From Acetobacteroides hydrogenigenes (lineage in GTDB: Bacteria > Bacteroidota > Bacteroidia > Bacteroidales > ZOR0009), in the NCBI RefSeq assembly GCF_004340205.1, contig NZ_SLWB01000001.1:496001-560000 (forward strand): a stretch of DNA of 64,000 nt, given 5' to 3'. Below are positions 55,077-63,661 of this stretch, one piece after another (within the stretch, counting starts at the first letter, position 1; every line of letters begins with the position of its first letter). A program made the position numbers and the translations under genes. The notes below the pieces were generated by a model. That model made no database searches and was not told the DNA's origin. It saw nothing but the letters and a program-made list of their open reading frames with translations.

Positions 55077-56111
55077 CTATGGTCGGTACTTTGCTGCAGC
55101 GAGTATCTTTTGGTAATCATCCTCCTTCATTAAGTCTGTTAAGGTCGACTTGGTATTTCTCATATAGTTCGAAACAATACGAAAACCTAACCAGACGGCG
55201 GCTTTGCCAGGAGAATCGGTGGAAAAAACGTTGGTGAAGGGAGCTTCCTCGATAAATTTAGTTCGCACGAAGCTTTCTGAGTTAAACAGCAGATTTTGGG
55301 CTACCAAATATTCCCACATCATCTTTTCGTTTTTTTTACACCACTTCATCTGATTCTGCGTAAACCCAAAAACCAAGGTGTCGGCAGCCTCAGGAAGCAT
55401 TTGACTAACCAGATACTCTAATTTGCCCTGATAAACAATGTGCGATAGCAAAGGTTCACTCTCCTTTCGGATGGGGAAATCGCTATTTGCCCAAGCATAC
55501 ATCATGTCAACGGGAATCCTTTCCTTGACCATCTTTAGGGTAAGGTAACGAGGAAAGCCTAAACTTGGGTAGTTAACATAGCCAGCGCCTAGGTACTTGT
55601 CGACTCCAATGCCCAGTGCATCATCTGTAATCATTACCGACTGGTTAAAACCTGCTACGTAGGTGAAAAATGTTTGGGGGATTGCCTTGGAGGGGAAGGT
55701 GCCCTTATAAAGGGTAAAGGCTGCCGAAAGCTCTTTTTCTAAGATCTCAACGACTTCGGGCGTAAGCGCCTTAGAGCTTGCGGAGAAGGCCTCTCGAACA
55801 ACCGGATAGGTTAAAAATGCATGCAACCCCTCTATGTAGCGAGGATCAGACGTTTTACCGATTCCAAGAATTCCATCGGAGTATAAGTCTATAAAGCCTC
55901 CGTACCTTTTCCTTAGGGTTGGAATTGATGGAGCGAGATTATTTACATCTAATGCGGCTAAATCCTTATCAAATCGAAGTATCTTAACATCTACAGCCTT
56001 TGCGGCAGGCTTTACATCGGCAGCTTGGGGGGCGCCTGTTTTACTCTTATTGCAGCTTACCCCCATAATTGCAGCCGCTACCATGGTGAGTAAAACCAAC
56101 TTTCTTCTCAT
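55077..56111 (-). CDS. gldB: Gliding motility lipoprotein GldB homologue
   Basis: 344 residues with lipobox GVSC (Cys20). The mature part (ILRFDKDLAAL, KRYGGFIDLYSDGILGIG, KYLGAGYVNYPSLGFPRYL, WANSDFPIRKESEPLLSHIVYQGK) matches GldB. In Flavobacteriia GldB is needed for gliding and the linked secretion machinery; homologues also exist in non-gliding Bacteroidales. The gene is 40 bp before fhs. Confidence 0.85.
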   Translation of the reverse strand: MRRKLVLLTMVAAAIMGVSCNKSKTGAPQAADVKPAAKAVDVKILRFDKDLAALDVNNLAPSIPTLRKRYGGFIDLYSDGILGIGKTSDPRYIEGLHAFLTYPVVREAFSASSKALTPEVVEILEKELSAAFTLYKGTFPSKAIPQTFFTYVAGFNQSVMITDDALGIGVDKYLGAGYVNYPSLGFPRYLTLKMVKERIPVDMMYAWANSDFPIRKESEPLLSHIVYQGKLEYLVSQMLPEAADTLVFGFTQNQMKWCKKNEKMMWEYLVAQNLLFNSESFVRTKFIEEAPFTNVFSTDSPGKAAVWLGFRIVSNYMRNTKSTLTDLMKEDDYQKILAAAKYRP

Positions 56112-56249
56112 TTATTTAAAGGTTTTTGCAAATGTACAACTACAACTTTACGCACGAAATTCTTTTACATTAAATAGCATTTGCAGCAAGCCGCGAGCCA
56201 TTCGTTCAACTTTAAACGGCCTACATATGGAATGGGCAATTTCTTTCAC

Positions 56250-56257
56250 TAACTTTG
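56250..56257 (+). promoter_or_regulatory. Promoter -7 element for the outer-membrane barrel gene
   Basis: TAACTTTG, an exact match, 64 bp before the start codon. Confidence 0.5.
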
Positions 56258-56321
56258 TCCAAGCGCAAAAGCGCCAATAACGTTTACGCAGCATTTAACT
56301 TTCTAAAAATAGCATTTACCA

Positions 56322-57014
56322 ATGAAGAAGATTGCAATAACTGCTCTGTTTGCACTTTCGTTCCTTCTACCGGCACACGCTCAAGTCCGTTTTGGGGTAA
56401 CCTTAGATCCTCAAGTATCCTGGTTCGGATCGGACCGCAAAAAGGCGGAAGGAGATGGATCAATTCCTGGTATCGCATTTGGATTAAACATTGAGAGGTA
56501 CTTTGCCGACCGCTATGCCGTTTATTCGGGGGTATTTATTGAAAGCACCGGAGGATACCTAAAGTACAACCTAGATCCTAGTACAACCTACACCCTCGAC
56601 ACCAAGGATCAGAAGTACAAAATTACACCTGGCGAGAGCATGAAGTATCGCCTTCAGTATCTCACCGCACCCATAGGTATAAAACTTAAAACAAACCCTA
56701 TAGGGTACAACACCTTTTACGCCAACCTAGGCTTTAAAACGTCGGTACTTCTAAAGTCTAAAGGGTTTTCAGGTTCAGGGCACAACGCCACAATAGGAGG
56801 ACAATCTGCCCTTGATGGTGAAACGCTCGATGGCGAAATAAACTTCCTAAACCTAGGCTATCAAATTGGCATAGGAACGGAATATTCGCTTGGGGGGAAC
56901 GTTGCGCTAATACTAGGGGTTACCTACAACAACGGGCTTACCAATACGGTTAACGACTCGTCGCTGCACATCAACCTCAACAACGTTTCGTTTAAGGTTG
57001 GGGTGATGTTCTAA
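56322..57014 (+). CDS. PorT-family outer-membrane beta-barrel protein
   Basis: 230 residues with a signal peptide (1-20, cleavage after AHA-Q). Amphipathic strands alternate throughout (RYAVYSGVFIESTGGYLKYNL, YNTFYANLGFKTSVLLKS), and the C-terminus ends VSFKVGVMF, a typical last barrel strand. It fits the Bacteroidota OMP_b-brl/PorT-like group; whether it acts in type IX secretion like PorT itself cannot be said. Confidence 0.82.
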   Translation: MKKIAITALFALSFLLPAHAQVRFGVTLDPQVSWFGSDRKKAEGDGSIPGIAFGLNIERYFADRYAVYSGVFIESTGGYLKYNLDPSTTYTLDTKDQKYKITPGESMKYRLQYLTAPIGIKLKTNPIGYNTFYANLGFKTSVLLKSKGFSGSGHNATIGGQSALDGETLDGEINFLNLGYQIGIGTEYSLGGNVALILGVTYNNGLTNTVNDSSLHINLNNVSFKVGVMF

Positions 57015-57033
57015 TCACGAACACATAACCAAG

Positions 57034-57065
57034 GAATGGCGATTTCGGCAACGGGATCGCCATTC
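57034..57065 (+). terminator. Hairpin after the barrel gene
   Basis: Arms GAATGGCGAT/ATCGCCATTC with a 12-nt loop; the following T-run is weak. Confidence 0.65.
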
Positions 57066-57495
57066 TTGCAGCTATACCTTCTTTTTGCTTCACGGGCAGA
57101 CGCCTTTGTACAAGGCGCGTAGCTCCAACCTACGGATAGAAAACCTCCCCAAAAGGTGCACAGCCTCTATCTAGAACGAGACGACTTCCCTGCAAGGTGC
57201 ATAGCCTCTGTCTAAGACTAGACAACCTTCCTGCAGGCTGCATAGCGCCTGTCTAGCGTTAGACAACCTCCCTGCAAGCCGCATAGCGTCTGTCTAGAAC
57301 TAGATAACCTCCCTGCAAGCCGCATAGCGTCTGTCTAGAGCTAAACAACCTTCCTGCAAAACAGAACGCCCCCCGACACCGCCCAAGAATCTCTTAGAGG
57401 CTTTCTTTTCGCTACCATCCCAAAACTATTAACCAACCATTTACTTGGATAATAAATATTGCTATATTTAACCAGTCATCAACAATTTATACGCC
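57066..57495. other. Gene-free region before nrfH
   Basis: About 430 bp without a credible gene. It contains a small inverted repeat (GCCTT-TGTAC-AAGGC, 57102-57116), the 41-bp tandem array (57130-57375), and an AT-rich segment (57418-57480) that should hold the nrfHA promoter, though I see no exact -7 match. Confidence 0.65.
57130..57375. repeat. Tandem array, 5 units of 41 bp plus a decayed sixth
   Basis: The anchor GCATAGC (GCACAGC in the first unit) recurs at 57158, 57199, 57240, 57281 and 57322, with a remnant at 57363. At unit borders lies an inverted repeat, TGTCTA...TAGACA, with perfect arms but different loops at two borders (AGAC, GCGT), and near-perfect TGTCTAG-AA-CTAGATA in a third. 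Confidence 0.92.
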
Positions 57496-58089
57496 GTGTA
57501 TAGATTAATCAAGCTGATTACACCCCCAAAGGAATGGAGGCTTACGGTGGTTGTTGCGCTCGGCATCTTTGCCGGGCTATCGTCCTACGCCTTCTACATC
57601 TCCAAGGCGCACTCCTACCTCTCCAACAAACCCGAGGTTTGCGTTAACTGCCACCTAATGGGTACGCAGTACGCCACCTGGTTCCACAGCTCGCACCGCG
57701 AGCGGGCAACCTGCAACGACTGCCACGTACCGCACGATAACGTTGCTCGCAAGTACTTTTTCAAGGCTAAAGATGGGATGCGCCACGCCGCCATCTTCAC
57801 GATGCGGATGGAACCTCAAACCATTATCATTACCGACCCTAGCCGAACCGTGGTGCAGGAAAACTGCATCCGATGCCATACGATGCTTAACGAGAACGTA
57901 CGCCTTTCTACCGTAACCAACGAGATGGCCAAACGAGGCGAAGGCAAGGTTTGCTGGAATTGCCACCGCGAAATAGCCCATGGAACCGTTCACAACACCT
58001 CCTCCACCGAAAACGCCATTGTGCCGCTACCCGAATCGCCGGTTCCCGAATGGCTTAACGAACTGATCGAAACGAAAAACAAAAAATAA
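57496..58089 (+). CDS. nrfH: Cytochrome c nitrite reductase small subunit NrfH
   Basis: 197 residues from a GTG start; no ATG is available before the membrane helix (about 18-34). Four haem c motifs: CVNCH (49-53), CNDCH (73-77), CIRCH (124-128), CWNCH (153-157). It is a NapC/NirT-type membrane quinol dehydrogenase passing electrons to NrfA, encoded 8 bp downstream. Confidence 0.95.
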   Translation: MYRLIKLITPPKEWRLTVVVALGIFAGLSSYAFYISKAHSYLSNKPEVCVNCHLMGTQYATWFHSSHRERATCNDCHVPHDNVARKYFFKAKDGMRHAAIFTMRMEPQTIIITDPSRTVVQENCIRCHTMLNENVRLSTVTNEMAKRGEGKVCWNCHREIAHGTVHNTSSTENAIVPLPESPVPEWLNELIETKNKK

Positions 58090-58097
58090 AGCACCCC

Positions 58098-59594
58098 ATG
58101 AAAAGCATTAACGAAAAGATAAAAGAAAAACCTTGGATTGGCTGGGCCTTGTTCCTAGGCACCATGGTGGTTGTGTTCCTATTGGGCTTGCTGGCATCGT
58201 CGCTTGTGGAGCGACGGGCGGAGGCCAGAATCGTACAGATTGCCAAAGGTAAGATAAAGAAGTTGGAATCGAGGAATCCGCTCTGGGGAGAGGTGTACCC
58301 ATCGGAATACCAAAGCTGGGAACGAACGGCAGAGGACAACTTCGAAAGCGAGTTTAACGGGAATACGCAAAAGGATGTTTTAGCGGAAAGGCCAAACATG
58401 GTAATCCTTTGGGCAGGTTACGCCTTCTCCAAAGATTACGCCTCGCCACGAGGACACATGCATGCAGTTGAAGATATAACAAACACCCTAAGAACCGGTA
58501 CTCCAAAAACCTCAGAGGATGGACCTCAACCCGGCACATGCTGGACCTGTAAAAGTCCGGATGTTCCCCGGCTGATGGACTCCGTTGGAATCGAAAAGTT
58601 CTATAAGGCGAAATGGGCGGCATGGGGAAGCGAAGTTGTGAACCCAATTGGCTGCGCCGATTGCCACGACCCAAATACGATGAACCTCACCATTACCCGA
58701 CCTGCGCTTGTCGAGGCGTTCGGAAGGATGGGAAAGGATATAACCAAGACCAGCCACCAGGAGATGCGCTCGCTGGTTTGTGCGCAATGCCACGTAGAGT
58801 ACTACTTTAAAGGAGAGGGTAAGTACCTCACGTTCCCTTGGGATGAAGGAACAACCGCCGAGGAGATTGAGAAGTACTACGACGAGGTAAAGTTCTCGGA
58901 TTGGACACATGCCGTAAGCAAAGCACCAATGCTAAAGGCGCAGCACCCCGATTTTGAAATCTACCAGCTGGGGATTCATGCCCAACGCGGCGTTTCGTGC
59001 GCCGATTGCCACATGCCCTACAAAACGGAGGGCGGCGTTAAGTTCACCGATCACCATGTAATGAGCCCGCTGGCAAAGATCAACAACACCTGCCAGAACT
59101 GCCACCGCGAGTCGGAGGAGACGCTGCGCAACAACGTTTACGAGCGGCAGCGTAAGGCAAACGAAATACGCAATAGGCTCGAGGAAGAGCTCTCTAAGGC
59201 CCATCTCGAAGCAAAGTTTGCCTGGGACAAAGGGGCAAACGAAAAGCAAATGGAGAAAACGCTAAAGCTGCTCCGACAGGCACAATGGCGCTGGGATTTT
59301 GCCGTTGCATCGCATGGTGCCGCGTTCCATGCCCCCATTGAGATCCAGCGCATCCTTAGCCATGGGCTCGACAAGGCCATGCAGGCCCGATTATCGGTTA
59401 GCAAAGTACTTGCCGCGCTAGGCTTTTCTGGTGATGTTCCTCTTCCCGACCTATCGACTAAGGAGAAAGCCCAGAAATACATCGGGCTAGACATTAAGAA
59501 GGAGAAGGAAGCAAAAAAGCAGTTTCTCGAGCAAACCGTTCCTCATTGGATCAAGGAGGCTAAGGCTAAGAAACGGCTAGTGTCGGTAAACTAA
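58098..59594 (+). CDS. nrfA: Ammonia-forming cytochrome c nitrite reductase NrfA
   Basis: 498 residues with an N-terminal membrane/signal helix (about 13-34). The active-site haem is bound by the lysine motif CWTCK (148-152); four CxxCH motifs follow (186-190, 228-232, 301-305, 332-336), the full pentahaem pattern. It reduces nitrite to ammonium in the periplasm in complex with NrfH. Confidence 0.97.
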   Translation: MKSINEKIKEKPWIGWALFLGTMVVVFLLGLLASSLVERRAEARIVQIAKGKIKKLESRNPLWGEVYPSEYQSWERTAEDNFESEFNGNTQKDVLAERPNMVILWAGYAFSKDYASPRGHMHAVEDITNTLRTGTPKTSEDGPQPGTCWTCKSPDVPRLMDSVGIEKFYKAKWAAWGSEVVNPIGCADCHDPNTMNLTITRPALVEAFGRMGKDITKTSHQEMRSLVCAQCHVEYYFKGEGKYLTFPWDEGTTAEEIEKYYDEVKFSDWTHAVSKAPMLKAQHPDFEIYQLGIHAQRGVSCADCHMPYKTEGGVKFTDHHVMSPLAKINNTCQNCHRESEETLRNNVYERQRKANEIRNRLEEELSKAHLEAKFAWDKGANEKQMEKTLKLLRQAQWRWDFAVASHGAAFHAPIEIQRILSHGLDKAMQARLSVSKVLAALGFSGDVPLPDLSTKEKAQKYIGLDIKKEKEAKKQFLEQTVPHWIKEAKAKKRLVSVN

Positions 59595-59642
59595 CCGACA
59601 TTGATTAACAAGGGAACCATGCAGCATCTTCAAGGTTCCCTT
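59580..59642 (+). terminator. Two hairpins between nrfA and the ResB gene
   Basis: The first, TGTCGGT/ACCGACA, spans the nrfA stop codon. The second, AAGGGAACC/GGTTCCCTT (59610-59642), is followed only by AACTAAA. Together they may trim or partly terminate the nrfHA message ahead of the maturation genes. Confidence 0.55.
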
Positions 59643-59700
59643 AACTAAATCGGCATAAACCGAAATACACAAACCACAACCATTCTAGCAAACCACATCT

Positions 59701-60960
59701 ATGCCTACCAAAAGAAAGATATGGCAAGCCCCTTGGGCATACAAGGAAGCAGCAGCATTTTGCATCGGACTCTTAGCTATAGGGCTGTTCCTTCAAATCG
59801 CAGTAGGGCCGATAAGCCGAGCCATCTTTGCCTTCCCGTACAACATCTACTTAAGCATTTTTTTCATTGCTCTAATCGGGATGGCATTTATCTTCGCCAA
59901 CAAAAGCGGCATGGTTCGCTGGTTATCGGCAACGCCAACCGCCATAACCACCATCCTAGCATTCGGCTTTATTGTAATTCTAATGGGGCTAACGCCTCAA
60001 CACGATACTCCGCGACAAGAATCTTCGGAAATGCTGAGCCTAATTGGGCTCGACAACATCACCCAAACCTGGTACTTTGCATTTCTTTATTTATTCCTAC
60101 TTACCATTCTAACCGTTACGATTCTAAAAAGAGGCATCCCCCTAAAAGCAAAGAATATTGGATTTGTGCTCAACCATCTTGGCCTATGGGTAGTGCTTGT
60201 TGCCGGCGTTTTAGGTAGCGGTGATATAGCAAGGCTGAAGATGACCATATACGAGGGAAAGGTAGAATGGCGAGCAAGCGATGCTATGGGCGTGATTTAC
60301 GAAATGCCCATCGCCATCCAATTAAACGATTTCAAGATAGAGGAATATCCCCCAAAACTATACGCCATTGACACCCGAACGGGCGATGCGCTTCCTTTGA
60401 GTAAACCTCAATTCATCGCAATTGAAGGGAAGAACGCCAAAGGAATGATTGGCCGCTACGCTATCGAAACGCAGCGGTACATTGCAGATGCAGCACCCGT
60501 TAAAGTCGACAAGTTCGAGCACGTTTACATGCCCGGAACCTCACCTGCAGCATTCATCAAGGCAAAAACGGAGAATTCCAACACCGAAAAATCGGGATGG
60601 GTGAGCAGCGGCAGCTTTGCATTTCCCCATAAAGCATTATACCTGAACGATACCGTGGGGCTGGTACTTAAAAGCCCAGAACCCAAAAAGTTTGAATCGA
60701 ACGTCACCATTTTCACCAAAGACGGGAAGCAGTTTAGCACAATAATCGAGGTTAATAAGCCTTTTTCTGTTAACGGATGGAAGCTTTACCAGCTGGGATA
60801 TAACGACAAGGAAGGAAAGTGGTCTTCGTACAGCACCATTGAACTAGTTAAAGATCCATGGCTCCCTGTTGTTTATTCGGGAATCGTGCTTCTACTCCTC
60901 GGTTCGCTAACCATGTTCTGGAATGCAAACAAGCAAAATAGGGCAAAACATGTGGAATAG
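59701..60960 (+). CDS. Cytochrome c biogenesis protein ResB/Ccs1-like
   Basis: 419 residues: four N-terminal membrane helices (to about 175), a large periplasmic domain (about 180-390) and a final helix (VVYSGIVLLLLGSLTMFW). The order and the NGWKLYQLGYNDKEGKWSSYSTIELVKDPW segment fit ResB. With CcsA it forms the system II haem lyase that attaches haem to c-type cytochromes. Its place after nrfHA suits maturation of those nine haems. Confidence 0.88.
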   Translation: MPTKRKIWQAPWAYKEAAAFCIGLLAIGLFLQIAVGPISRAIFAFPYNIYLSIFFIALIGMAFIFANKSGMVRWLSATPTAITTILAFGFIVILMGLTPQHDTPRQESSEMLSLIGLDNITQTWYFAFLYLFLLTILTVTILKRGIPLKAKNIGFVLNHLGLWVVLVAGVLGSGDIARLKMTIYEGKVEWRASDAMGVIYEMPIAIQLNDFKIEEYPPKLYAIDTRTGDALPLSKPQFIAIEGKNAKGMIGRYAIETQRYIADAAPVKVDKFEHVYMPGTSPAAFIKAKTENSNTEKSGWVSSGSFAFPHKALYLNDTVGLVLKSPEPKKFESNVTIFTKDGKQFSTIIEVNKPFSVNGWKLYQLGYNDKEGKWSSYSTIELVKDPWLPVVYSGIVLLLLGSLTMFWNANKQNRAKHVE

Positions 60961-61735
60961 TTTTATATACTTTGCTTCAGCAGCAATAGCCTTTTGGCTT
61001 TTAGGAATCCTCTTCTCCTACAAACAAAAGAGAACAACAGCCTCAACCCTGATTTACACCATCGGGACACTTACGATTGGCCTTTTCATCGTAACCCTTT
61101 GGATGGAACTGGAACGTCCCCCGATGCGCACCTTAGGAGAAACCCGCTTATTGTACACCCTATTCGCCCCGCTTATTGGTGCAATCATCTACTTCCGATG
61201 GGGCTACCGATGGATACTCTCCTACAGCACCATGATGGCGGTTGTATTTATCATCATTAATCTTGCAAAGCCCGAAACGCATAGCAAGGAGCTGATGCCA
61301 GCGCTTCAAAGCCCGTGGTTTATACCTCACGTGGTTGTCTACATCTTTTCGTATGCCCTGCTTGGAGCCTCATCACTTGTGGCATTGTACGGCATATACG
61401 CTCGATATAGACAGCAGTTTGACGAGAAGCTGCTTTACGTTGCCGACAACCTTGTTTACGTAGGATACTCGTTTTTAACCATGGGCTTGATTTTCGGCGC
61501 ACTTTGGGCAAAAGAGGCATGGGGCCACTACTGGACTTGGGATCCCAAAGAAACGTGGGCTTTTATTACATGGCTCGGATATCTAACCTACATCCATCTT
61601 CGTTACCAGCATCGTAATAGAGTTGATGCCGCGCTTTGGTCGCTCGCGGCTGCATTTGTTATCCTTCTGATTTGCTGGTTTGGCATAAGCTACCTACCAT
61701 CGGCACAAAACAGCATCCATATCTATAACCAATAA
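60950..61735 (+). CDS. ccsA: Cytochrome c biogenesis protein CcsA/ResC-like
   Basis: About 261 residues from the ATG at 60950, overlapping the ResB gene by 11 bp; an ATG at 60923 would overlap by 38 bp and is less likely. Eight membrane helices and the tryptophan-rich haem-handling WWD motif (WGHYWTWDPKETWAFITW) with flanking histidines are present. Works with the ResB-like protein. Confidence 0.9.
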   Translation: MWNSFIYFASAAIAFWLLGILFSYKQKRTTASTLIYTIGTLTIGLFIVTLWMELERPPMRTLGETRLLYTLFAPLIGAIIYFRWGYRWILSYSTMMAVVFIIINLAKPETHSKELMPALQSPWFIPHVVVYIFSYALLGASSLVALYGIYARYRQQFDEKLLYVADNLVYVGYSFLTMGLIFGALWAKEAWGHYWTWDPKETWAFITWLGYLTYIHLRYQHRNRVDAALWSLAAAFVILLICWFGISYLPSAQNSIHIYNQ

Positions 61736-61830
61736 GTAAACTAAACAACCCCACCATAGAGCAACAGCAGATACACTGTTACAAAGTGCGGTCTTCCAAA
61801 ACAAATACGTAATTTAGCAGGCAATTAGAA

Positions 61831-63489
61831 ATGCTAAACGATAAGGAGATGAAGATAGCACTTGCCCAGCTCAACTATCACGTAAATAATTTCGAAGCAA
61901 ATACAACCAAGATTTTAGAGAACATCGCCAAAGCGAAAGCCGATGGTGCCGATTTGGTTGTTTTCTCTGAGCTAGCCGTGTGCGGTTACCCTCCACACGA
62001 TTTACTAGAGCGCCGCGAGTTTGTAGAGCGCTGCGAGATTGCTATTATGCAGATCGTTGCCAACTCTTTTGGCATCGCAGTGATTGTTGGTGCGCCCAGC
62101 GTTAACCCCTACGAGAAGGGGAAGATGCTCTTCAACAGCGCCTACTTTATTGCCGACGGCGAAATCAAGCACATCGCTCACAAAACGCTTCTACCTACCT
62201 ACGATATCTTCGACGAGTACCGCTACTTTGAGCCAAACTGCGAGTTTAACATTGTAGAGTACAAGGGAAAGCGTTTAGCCATTACCATTTGCGAAGATTT
62301 GTGGGACGATCAGCCCATCAGCAACCGTTTTGGTAAAAATCAGCTCTACCGAACCTCTCCAATGGAGAATCTTTCGAAGCTAAACCCCGACATTGTTATC
62401 AACATTGCCGCCTCGCCCTTCTCGCACGACAAGGTAGAGGAACGGCTCTCCGTATTTCTTGGCAACGTTCGTCGCTACGGGCTTCCGGTTGTTTACGTAA
62501 ACCAGGTAGGCGCCAACACCGACTTGATATTCGACGGCTCATCGATGGTTCTCTCTTCCGATGGCGAGCTATGCGAAGCCCTAAAGTCATTTGAAGAGGA
62601 CTATAGGGTTATCAACACCAATAATCTTAAGCCAGATCACTTCGAAAAGACATCTTCCATCGAGCGAATTCGTCAAGCCCTTGTGCTAGGCATACGCGAC
62701 TACTTCGCTAAGATGAACTTTAAGACCGCAGTTCTTGGTCTTTCGGGGGGAATCGATTCGGCGCTTGTGCTTGCCCTTGCCGCCGAAGCCATAGGAGCAG
62801 AAAACGTTCGCGTGCTAATGATGCCTTCGAGATACTCTTCCGATCACTCGGTAAATGATGCTGTGGAGCAGGCAAAACGAATGGGCGTTAAGTACGATAT
62901 CGTTACCATCGAGGAAGGATTTAAGGCGTTCGAAAGCATGCTAGCTCCGATCTTTGGCGATCTTCCATTAAACGTTGCCGAAGAGAATATCCAAGCGCGC
63001 ATTAGAGGAACGCTGCTCATGGGAGTATCCAACAAGTTCGGCAATCTTCTACTCAACACCACCAATAAAAGCGAGGCTGCCGTTGGATACGGTACGCTTT
63101 ACGGCGATATGAACGGATCGATGTCGATTCTTGGTGATGTTTACAAGACACAGGTTTACGAGCTGGCAAAGCTTATCAACAAGGACAAGGAGATTATTCC
63201 AGTTAACGTACTAACTAAAGCGCCTTCGGCAGAGCTTCGTCCCGACCAAAAGGATACAGATTCGCTGCCCGACTACGACGTTCTCGACGACATCCTATTT
63301 AGATATATCGAAAGACAGGACGATGAGCAGGCAATTGCGGCTGCTGGATACAGCCCCGAAGTCGTTCGCAAGGTGGTTCGATTGGTAAACATGAACGAGT
63401 ATAAGCGATTCCAGTTTGCCCCAGTCCTTCGCGTTTCGTCGAAAGCTTTTGGCTTTGGAAGAAAGATGCCACTGGTGTTCAGGTTTTAA
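61831..63489 (+). CDS. nadE: Glutamine-dependent NAD+ synthase
   Basis: 552 residues. The N-terminal carbon-nitrogen hydrolase domain (EL in VVFSELAVCGYP, catalytic Cys in ITICEDLWDD) supplies ammonia; the C-terminal synthetase has the SGGIDSALVLAL P-loop. It amidates deamido-NAD+. A second ATG at 61849 (MKIALAQLNYHV) is also plausible: the AAGGAG at 61842-61847 abuts it too closely to decide. Not obviously linked to the ccs genes. Confidence 0.95.
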   Translation: MLNDKEMKIALAQLNYHVNNFEANTTKILENIAKAKADGADLVVFSELAVCGYPPHDLLERREFVERCEIAIMQIVANSFGIAVIVGAPSVNPYEKGKMLFNSAYFIADGEIKHIAHKTLLPTYDIFDEYRYFEPNCEFNIVEYKGKRLAITICEDLWDDQPISNRFGKNQLYRTSPMENLSKLNPDIVINIAASPFSHDKVEERLSVFLGNVRRYGLPVVYVNQVGANTDLIFDGSSMVLSSDGELCEALKSFEEDYRVINTNNLKPDHFEKTSSIERIRQALVLGIRDYFAKMNFKTAVLGLSGGIDSALVLALAAEAIGAENVRVLMMPSRYSSDHSVNDAVEQAKRMGVKYDIVTIEEGFKAFESMLAPIFGDLPLNVAEENIQARIRGTLLMGVSNKFGNLLLNTTNKSEAAVGYGTLYGDMNGSMSILGDVYKTQVYELAKLINKDKEIIPVNVLTKAPSAELRPDQKDTDSLPDYDVLDDILFRYIERQDDEQAIAAAGYSPEVVRKVVRLVNMNEYKRFQFAPVLRVSSKAFGFGRKMPLVFRF

Positions 63490-63525
63490 AAGAAGAGTTC
63501 GATCATCTTAATAAAATAGATAGCA

Positions 63526-63563
63526 AGGGCTTTCAATCCTCTTACCGATGGAATGAAAGCCCT
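63526..63563 (+). terminator. Terminator of nadE
   Basis: Arms AGGGCTTTCA/TGAAAGCCCT with an 18-nt loop, 36 bp after the stop codon; weak T-run. Confidence 0.65.
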
Positions 63564-63661
63564 AATCATATCAGCAAACAAGGAAATTGATAGACATAAA
63601 GCTATCCCGAACAAGGTTTTCACTATAATTTATTCTATCTTCAAGCAAACATATTGACATT

